DNA from: Lunatibacter sp035460985
Lineage (GTDB): Bacteria > Bacteroidota > Bacteroidia > Cytophagales > Cyclobacteriaceae
Direction of reading: 5' to 3'
Length of the DNA: 7,141 nucleotides
Assembly (NCBI GenBank): GCA_035460985.1
Contig: DATHWC010000384.1
Location: 1 to 7,141, forward strand
Below the pieces are notes generated by a model. That model saw only the letters and a program-made list of their open reading frames with translations, was not told where the DNA came from and did no database searches. Numbering within the stretch: the stretch's first letter is position 1; each line of letters starts with the position of its first letter. A program made the translations under genes and the position numbers. Positions 1 through 5,114 of this stretch are shown in pieces.

Positions 1-538
1 CTTCTTTTATCCACTGAACGGCAGTACGGTCTCCTAATCCGGAGGCATGCTGCGTACCCAATTGGCTGACTATACCTGCATTGTTTGCTGCTATGGTCAA
101 GGCTCTCACCTCAGCCACATCATGACACATCGGCTTTTGACAGTAGACATGCTTACCCATTTTGATAGACTCGAACGCAATGGCAAAATGGTTATGATCA
201 GGTACACTAACGTTTATGGAATCAAAATTACCGGATTCATTCTTCAACAGCTCCCGCCAATCTGTATATGTTTTTGCATTGGGTAATGCCTCGGACGCCC
301 GCTTCAGATGATTGGCATCCACGTCACAAATAGCCACTATTTCAGCCTCTGGGTGGGACATAAACCGGTTTAAATCATGCCAGCCCATACCTCCCACGCC
401 CACTGCAACATGGCGGACTTTGCCGGGTAATTTTGAGGCTACTGCCTGATGGGAAAAAATTAAGGGTGCTGTTATTCCTGCTAAAGCCGCTTTTTGAAGA
501 AATTTCCTTCTGGAAATATCAGAAATGTCTTTTTTCAT
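1..538 (-). CDS. Tat-exported Gfo/Idh/MocA family oxidoreductase, N-terminal part (partial)
   Basis: An open frame starts at the ATG complementary to 536-538 and runs without a stop to the left edge, giving 179 codons; the C-terminal part lies outside the window. Residues 9-18 (SRRKFLQKAA) form a twin-arginine signal, followed by a hydrophobic stretch to about residue 34, so the protein is probably exported folded with its cofactor. A Rossmann domain follows. The dinucleotide-binding loop is GVGGMG at 47-52, the acidic end of strand 2 is CDVD at 71-74, VPDHNHF lies at 112-118, and the lysine motif QKPMC at 134-138 stands where the family usually has EKP. Family members are NAD(P)-dependent dehydrogenases or related enzymes acting on sugars, inositols and similar polyols. 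The substrate here is unknown because the C-terminal substrate domain is missing. The gene is divergent from the BASS transporter. The family call is firm; the substrate is not assigned. Confidence 0.93.
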   Translation of the reverse strand, partial: MKKDISDISRRKFLQKAALAGITAPLIFSHQAVASKLPGKVRHVAVGVGGMGWHDLNRFMSHPEAEIVAICDVDANHLKRASEALPNAKTYTDWRELLKNESGNFDSINVSVPDHNHFAIAFESIKMGKHVYCQKPMCHDVAEVRALTIAANNAGIVSQLGTQHASGLGDRTAVQWIKE

Positions 539-572
539 GACGTTTTGTACGGGTTGATTGAAAATTGTTTGA

Positions 573-607
573 GAAATATAAAAAGAATATTTCCTAACAT
601 GGGCAAA
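573..607 (-). promoter_or_regulatory. candidate Bacteroidota-type promoter for the oxidoreductase
   Basis: Read on the minus strand, TTTG (607-604) is followed after 23 bases by TATATTTC (580-573). This matches the Bacteroidota -7 consensus TAnnTTTG at all but the last position, with a -33 TTTG at the long end of the usual spacing. Transcription would begin near 566 and leave a leader of about 28 bases before the start codon. This is a pattern match in AT-rich DNA only, so confidence is low. Confidence 0.3.
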
Positions 608-711
608 TCCTAAAAGTAATATTCCAGAATTCCATCAACGGCATGAAAAAATAAAACCATTTGATAAAATCCACCTTCGGTTTTCTGTAATAGGGTAAAA
701 AATTTCAAGGA

Positions 712-719
712 TAATTTTG
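712..719 (+). promoter_or_regulatory. candidate -7 element for the BASS gene
   Basis: TAATTTTG at 712-719 is an exact match to the Bacteroidota -7 consensus TAnnTTTG. No clean TTTG occurs at the expected distance upstream; the region around 681-687 is only T-rich. A start near 725 would give a leader of roughly 84 bases before the ATG at 809. A small imperfect inverted repeat (GATTCT at 749-754 and AGAATC at 766-771) falls inside that leader. It is the best promoter candidate in this intergenic region but is unproven. Confidence 0.35.
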
Positions 720-808
720 AAAAATTATGCAAATGACGCTAGCCAATCGATTCTGCTTATAGTGTAGAATCACTTGATTAAGCTGATAAAATTCAATAGC
801 TTTCACCC

Positions 809-1918
809 ATGTGGAAGAAAAGTAATTTACCAATCCTACTCGGGGTCTTTTCAATAGCAATCTGGATTACAGCCCTAGTATTGACCTTTTTTCAGATATA
901 TCCGATGGCAAAGTTAGCTGCCTTGTTAGGGATAGTCGGATTTTTAATTTTATTTCAATTTTCGTCAACGGTGAAAGGATTTTCATTCACCGCATGGGTT
1001 CTGGCTGCGGTTGGCATGGCGTTGATGTTTCCACACCACATCACAGTCTTTTTAGGGTTTTCCACAGAGGATTGGATAGTACCATTAATTCAGTTGATCA
1101 TGTTTGGAATGGGGACGACGATGGGAATCACCGATTTCTATGGAATTCTACGCATGCCGAAAGGAGTATTGATTGGTTTGGGGTGTCAGTTTACCATCAT
1201 GCCAATTTTGGCAGTCATTTTGGCCTATGCTCTTGGCTTTCCACCTGAAATTGCCGCTGGTGTCATTTTAATCGGATCCTCCCCAAGTGGGGTTTCCTCA
1301 AACATTATTACCTATTTGGCCAAAGGAAACCTGCCCTTATCCATCACGCTGACTTCTTTTACCACCTTACTGGCACCACTTGTTACCCCACTGTTAATGA
1401 AATTTTTGGCAGGCCAATATATTTCACTAGACTATATGAGCATGATGTTTGGCATTATCAAGATGCTTTTTATACCCGTTATTTTGGGAATACTTGTCAA
1501 CCGCCTCTTACGTTCGAAATCGACTTGGATACAGGGCATCATGCCTGGTGTAGCCATGGGCGCCAATGTGTTGATCATAGCGATTATCATTGCAGCAGGG
1601 CGGGACAGTCTCCTGACGTTAGGTCTTTTCTTGATGCTTGGTGCTATCATTCATAATGCCCTTGGGTTTTTGTTGGGTTATTGGAGCTGCAGATTTTTTG
1701 GAATGAATCAAATTGATTGCCGTACCATCGCCATCGAAGTGGGCATGCAAAATGGAGGTATGGCGGCAGGAATTGCGTCGGATATGGGCAAAGCCGCCAC
1801 AATGGGGTTGTTTCCTGCAATTTTTGGTACGTGGATGGATATATCGGGATCTTTTCTCGCCAATCTATGGAGAAAATCCCTTCCCAAAACTGTCCACCCA
1901 CTCAAAGATTCCAAATGA
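809..1918 (+). CDS. bile acid:sodium symporter (BASS) family transporter
   Basis: A 369-residue polytopic inner-membrane protein, a secondary transporter predicted to import an organic anion with Na+. The two family signatures are clear: GSSPSGVSSNIITYLAKGN at 156-174 and EVGMQNGG at 310-317. Compared with the structurally known Neisseria homologue ASBT_NM (from memory), the Na+ ligands map at a constant offset of 50: Q127, S164, N165, S178, T182, E310 and Q314 are all present. Both sodium sites therefore look intact. The offset reflects about 50 additional N-terminal residues containing two hydrophobic segments (about 8-29 and 35-51) before the part equivalent to the first helix of ASBT_NM. 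The ATG at 809 has no evident Shine-Dalgarno sequence, which is normal for Bacteroidota. The gene ends 10 bp from the convergent M81 gene. Known BASS substrates include bile acids, pyruvate and pantoate-like acids; none can be chosen here. Confidence 0.95.
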   Translation: MWKKSNLPILLGVFSIAIWITALVLTFFQIYPMAKLAALLGIVGFLILFQFSSTVKGFSFTAWVLAAVGMALMFPHHITVFLGFSTEDWIVPLIQLIMFGMGTTMGITDFYGILRMPKGVLIGLGCQFTIMPILAVILAYALGFPPEIAAGVILIGSSPSGVSSNIITYLAKGNLPLSITLTSFTTLLAPLVTPLLMKFLAGQYISLDYMSMMFGIIKMLFIPVILGILVNRLLRSKSTWIQGIMPGVAMGANVLIIAIIIAAGRDSLLTLGLFLMLGAIIHNALGFLLGYWSCRFFGMNQIDCRTIAIEVGMQNGGMAAGIASDMGKAATMGLFPAIFGTWMDISGSFLANLWRKSLPKTVHPLKDSK

Positions 1919-1928
1919 ACATAAGAAC

Positions 1929-3506
1929 CTATTCACCCATTCCAAACAACCCTGCTCGTACGTTTTTAAAATCAAAGTAAACTGGATTAACTGCGGTAGC
2001 ACCCGGACTGTCAACCGAAATCATCACGGATGCTATTGGTTCATAAGCAGCTTTTGGAGCTATAGCACCCTTTACTACAATTATTTTTTGCCTTTCCACA
2101 TATACTCCGTTTGAAATTAGCTGATGGGCACTGTTTGGGCTGGAAGGACGGGTTGTTAGCAATACCAAATTAGGCTCATCCAACGTCGATCCTTCAAGCT
2201 GGATCACTGCTGTCTTTCCCATATTCCAGTATCTTCCTCCCCCATGTCGGATCTCTGTTTCCAAGTATTGACCGACATGAAGGGAACGGACATGGCCGGT
2301 TATGGGTACCGGTTTGCCGTGTTGGGCATCCATCTTCCCCCCTACGTCAAAGGAAAAATCATCACCAACACCTGCTTTTTCAGCAAGCTGGTATCCTTGC
2401 GGGTCAAAAATCACAACGACAAACCCCGATGCCCCCTGGTTTATCAATTCTTCCAAAAGAAATGTACTGTCACCAGTCGAACCACCGCCTATATTATCTC
2501 CCTGATCTATCAAAACCACAGGCCGTCCCTGATGCTCCATAGCCATTTGAACTGCTTGCGCAGGGTTGGGTAAATTCAGTCTGGTTCTTTCCCGGGACTC
2601 CCACATCATACCTGCAAGCCTGTTTGCCTCCCTTTCCGCCAGCTTTGGATTATTATCCGTAACTACTATCACTGCAGGTCCCATCCAAGGGACATCGGCA
2701 TATTGATAGCCACCGACCACACTCGCCGCCAATATCTCTGATTGGTGTTCCAGTTCCTTGCTCGCTGTTGTAATGGGAAGTAGGGGTTCTGAAAACGTAT
2801 GCTGAAAAACAATGTTATAGACCATTGGTGGCTTGACTAAAAACTGGGTGGGTTTAACTTCTCCCCGAACTATCTTAGCCATGATATTCACCGCCTGTAA
2901 CCCCCTTTCATACGTATCAACATGGGGGTTCTCTTTATATACAATTACTACATCCGAAAGGTCTACCATTTCAGGTGTTATATTGGCGTGAAAATCCAAG
3001 TTAACGACAATTGGCATTGCCGGGCCAAAGGCCTCCCGGACCCTCCTTACTATTTCCTCATCTCCACTATAATGGGATTCCACCACCATGGCACCGTGCA
3101 GGTTAAGTAATATGCCCTCAAGCTTCGGTCCTGACTTAAGTTGATCAATCATGGCACTTACCAACTTATCAAAAGCGGCATCCGTGACAGGCCCATCCGG
3201 CCTGGCACCGGCCAAAAGCGCGGGGTACAGCTCAATTCCCTCCGTTTTTGCACCCGCTATATAGCCGGAGCTTACGGTTTTGGCATTTTCCAAGGAGAAA
3301 AAACGGGCCTTTCGTTCAGTCTCGGGCATCTCTAAGTTTACACCGAAAGCTTCAATGTCTGTCTTCTGCAAACTGAATGAATTAGATTCATGCGATATAC
3401 CACCTACCCCTATTACGGGATTTTGTTGTGCAAGAATACGCTGCCCGACGAGCAGTGTGAAAATAATAAATGCAAACACCGAGAAAATTGAGGATTTATT
3501 GATCAT
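1929..3506 (-). CDS. secreted M81 family metallopeptidase (microcystinase C / MlrC-like)
   Basis: A 525-residue protein with a Sec signal peptide: a hydrophobic core at about 7-20 and a likely cleavage after ILA at 24-26. The mature protein has the M81 N-terminal domain (about 31-310) followed by the MlrC C-terminal domain (about 328-505). Candidate zinc ligands are E40 in GISHESNSF, D171 and H173 in DFHAN, and H195 in NPHVD, with H137 in LHGAM nearby. Except for the first, their spacing equals that I recall for Sphingomonas MlrC (E56, H150, D184, H186, H208). The glycine-rich DQGDNIGGGSTGD motif at 334-346 also matches the family. MlrC hydrolyses the linearised tetrapeptide of microcystin, and related enzymes cleave amides of unusual amino acids. 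An export signal means a periplasmic or extracellular substrate. The start at 3506 is set by the signal peptide. The natural substrate is unknown, and cyanotoxin degradation should not be assumed. Confidence 0.92.
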   Translation of the reverse strand: MINKSSIFSVFAFIIFTLLVGQRILAQQNPVIGVGGISHESNSFSLQKTDIEAFGVNLEMPETERKARFFSLENAKTVSSGYIAGAKTEGIELYPALLAGARPDGPVTDAAFDKLVSAMIDQLKSGPKLEGILLNLHGAMVVESHYSGDEEIVRRVREAFGPAMPIVVNLDFHANITPEMVDLSDVVIVYKENPHVDTYERGLQAVNIMAKIVRGEVKPTQFLVKPPMVYNIVFQHTFSEPLLPITTASKELEHQSEILAASVVGGYQYADVPWMGPAVIVVTDNNPKLAEREANRLAGMMWESRERTRLNLPNPAQAVQMAMEHQGRPVVLIDQGDNIGGGSTGDSTFLLEELINQGASGFVVVIFDPQGYQLAEKAGVGDDFSFDVGGKMDAQHGKPVPITGHVRSLHVGQYLETEIRHGGGRYWNMGKTAVIQLEGSTLDEPNLVLLTTRPSSPNSAHQLISNGVYVERQKIIVVKGAIAPKAAYEPIASVMISVDSPGATAVNPVYFDFKNVRAGLFGMGE

Positions 3507-3526
3507 AGGAAACCAATCTTTAATGG

Positions 3527-3569
3527 AAAATAATTACTTTTAATACACCATATTAAAAGTAGTTATTTT
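3527..3569. repeat. 19-bp near-perfect inverted repeat upstream of the M81 gene
   Basis: The left arm is 3527-3545 and the right arm 3551-3569, separated by the loop CACCA (3546-3550). The arms are complementary at 18 of 19 positions. The exception pairs T3534 with G3562, which is a G-U wobble in a plus-strand RNA but an A-C mismatch in a minus-strand RNA. The left arm starts 21 bases upstream of the M81 start codon. The nearest plus-strand gene upstream ends at 1918, so this is not a plausible terminator for it. It may be an operator for a dimeric regulator or a hairpin in the M81 mRNA leader. The structure is directly visible; the function is inferred. Confidence 0.8.
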
Positions 3570-3804
3570 TAGCAATTATATGTGTTTTAACAAGTATATT
3601 TATTTATTAGTTATTCTTAATTCCATAAATTGTCAGAAATACAACAGATGAATACGAACATGAACTAACACCGCAGTCGAAACATGCCGGCTGTCATCCT
3701 TTAAAACATACCCCCATGAAATCGAGCATGAGGAAAACCTCACACGGTGGGATGGTTATCAAAGCGAGATTCCATCTGACCTTTGAAAAACAAAAAATAA
3801 ACAG
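3570..3804. other. intergenic region between divergent genes
   Basis: This stretch separates the M81 gene (minus) from the Tat protein (plus). The part up to about 3645 is very AT-rich. On the minus strand it offers weak -7 candidates, TATACTTG (3598-3591) and TATAATTG (3580-3573), each one base off TAnnTTTG and with no good -33 partner. The part from 3660 to 3804 has ordinary composition and a weak plus-strand GACCTTTG at 3778-3785. A 30-codon frame (3716-3808) ends over the start codon of the next gene. No RNA gene or clear terminator was recognised. Confidence 0.5.
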
Positions 3805-5091
3805 ATGAAAAGAAGAGAAATTTTGAAATATGTAAGTTTAGCCCCGGTAGCGGCATCTTTTACCACATTTCTTCCAATCGACTCCGATGCAAAAACAGCT
3901 AGGCAGCCTTCTTCTCACCGAAGCCCAAAAAGGATCGCCGCCATCATAACGGAATATCGTCCGAATTCCCATGCGGATGTTATTGTAGGCAAGTACCTGG
4001 AAGGTTTTAATCAGGATCAAAACCCGCCTTACCCCAAGTCAAAAATTGTTTCGATGTTTACTGAACAAGTTCCTGAAAACGATATGAGTAGGGAAATGGC
4101 CGCCAAATACAACGTTCCGATTTTCAGAACGGTATCAGAGGCACTTACTTTGGGAGGAAATAACCTGGAAGTTGACGGTATTTTGCTAATAGGTGAGCAT
4201 GGGGACTACCCTATGAATGACAAAGAGCAAAAGCTTTATCCCCGGTTTGAAATGTTTTTGAAAATTACGGATGTGTTTCGGGAAACAGGGAAATCAGTAC
4301 CTGTATTTAATGACAAGCACCTATCCTGGAGTTGGAGACAGGCCAAACGAATGGTTGGACTATCAAAGGAACTGAATTTCCCCATGATTGCAGGGTCTTC
4401 CGTTCCGGTTGCATGGCGCATTCCCGCAATCGATACGCCTTTTGGTGTCCGGCAAACCCATGCTGTGGCTATTTCATACAGTGGATTGGACATTTATGGC
4501 TTTCATGTTTTGGAATCCTTGCAGGCAGTAGTGGAACGCAGGAGGGGTGGAGAAACAGGGGTACGATCGGTTCAATGCTTTGAGAATGATGCTTGCTGGG
4601 ATTTCATGGCGAACAACGCCTGGGTATCCCGATTATTTGAGACGGCTATTTCAAATAGCTTGACTAAAAAACAGGGAGACATTAAATCGTTAGTCCCTAC
4701 ACCTACCGTATTTGTGATCGAATATGCTGACGGACTATTGGCCGCGGCGTTCCTGATGACAGGGCTGGTTCAGGATTTTACCGTAGCCGTGGATGTAGTT
4801 GACCAAGACCAACCCTACGCAACGCTAATGCGGCTTCAACCCGGAAAACCGCACCACCATTTCGGCTGTCTCGTCAAGAACATAGAACAGCTCTTTGAAA
4901 CGGGAGTCCCTCCATATCCTGTGGAGCGCTCCCTTTTGACAAGTGGCATTCTGGATTTTGCCCTCGAATCACGGTTTAGGGGATACATAAAAATGGAAAC
5001 ACCTGAACTTGAAGCGGTTAACTACCAACCGTCCAAAACTTCATCATTCTGTTCACAGGGTTGGGACGAGCAAGGTAAAAGATTGGACTAA
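3805..5091 (+). CDS. Tat-exported Gfo/Idh/MocA-like protein of unknown function
   Basis: A 428-residue protein. The N-terminus MKRREILKYVSLAPVAA is a twin-arginine type signal, and this places the start at the ATG at 3805. I do not know a function. The layout resembles a Gfo/Idh/MocA enzyme. After a first strand (RIAAIITEY, 43-51) come a helix and a variable strand near 80-85. VDGILLIGEHGDYP at 123-136 sits where the family has its DaVlIaTP strand. TGKSVPVFNDKHLSWSW at 161-177 sits where the family has aGKHVlcEKPla. PYPVERSLLTSGILDFALESR (370-390) resembles the C-terminal segment of that family. The expected GxGxxG loop is absent: the first strand runs into TEYRPNSHAD (49-58). The middle is rich in conserved-looking residues, including AGSSVPVAWR (196-205), YGFHVLESLQ (231-240) and RRRGGETGV (245-253). 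Whether it binds a nucleotide is uncertain, as is whether it is an enzyme or a binding protein. It is divergent from M81 and convergent with the cytochrome c gene. Confidence 0.88.
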   Translation: MKRREILKYVSLAPVAASFTTFLPIDSDAKTARQPSSHRSPKRIAAIITEYRPNSHADVIVGKYLEGFNQDQNPPYPKSKIVSMFTEQVPENDMSREMAAKYNVPIFRTVSEALTLGGNNLEVDGILLIGEHGDYPMNDKEQKLYPRFEMFLKITDVFRETGKSVPVFNDKHLSWSWRQAKRMVGLSKELNFPMIAGSSVPVAWRIPAIDTPFGVRQTHAVAISYSGLDIYGFHVLESLQAVVERRRGGETGVRSVQCFENDACWDFMANNAWVSRLFETAISNSLTKKQGDIKSLVPTPTVFVIEYADGLLAAAFLMTGLVQDFTVAVDVVDQDQPYATLMRLQPGKPHHHFGCLVKNIEQLFETGVPPYPVERSLLTSGILDFALESRFRGYIKMETPELEAVNYQPSKTSSFCSQGWDEQGKRLD

Positions 5092-5114
5092 TTCGCCGTA
5101 TTTTAAAACCTCAC

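Noticed and set aside
47..286. 79-residue plus-strand frame
   Set aside because: It lies wholly antisense to the oxidoreductase, whose minus-strand frame shows clear Tat and Rossmann motifs; the plus-strand protein has no recognisable features.
749..771. GATTCT/AGAATC inverted repeat with an 11-base loop upstream of the BASS gene
   Set aside because: Six paired bases around a long loop are expected by chance in a region this size; not strong enough to call an operator.
1713..2114. 133-residue plus-strand frame spanning the BASS/M81 junction
   Set aside because: It overlaps two well-supported genes in the wrong frame, its composition is irregular, and it shows no family motif; it is a shadow frame.
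1929..3506. Microcystin degradation (mlr) cluster
   Set aside because: Only an MlrC-like family member is present; no MlrA, MlrB or MlrD-like gene is visible, and the nearby transporter belongs to BASS, not to the MlrD-type transporter family.
3729..3742. TGAGG-AAAA-CCTCA small hairpin
   Set aside because: Only five pairs and no following T-run; too weak for a terminator or a named regulatory element.
5101..5108. TTTTAAAA palindrome between convergent genes
   Set aside because: An eight-base AT palindrome has no loop-forming stem and is common in AT-rich DNA; it does not support a terminator call.
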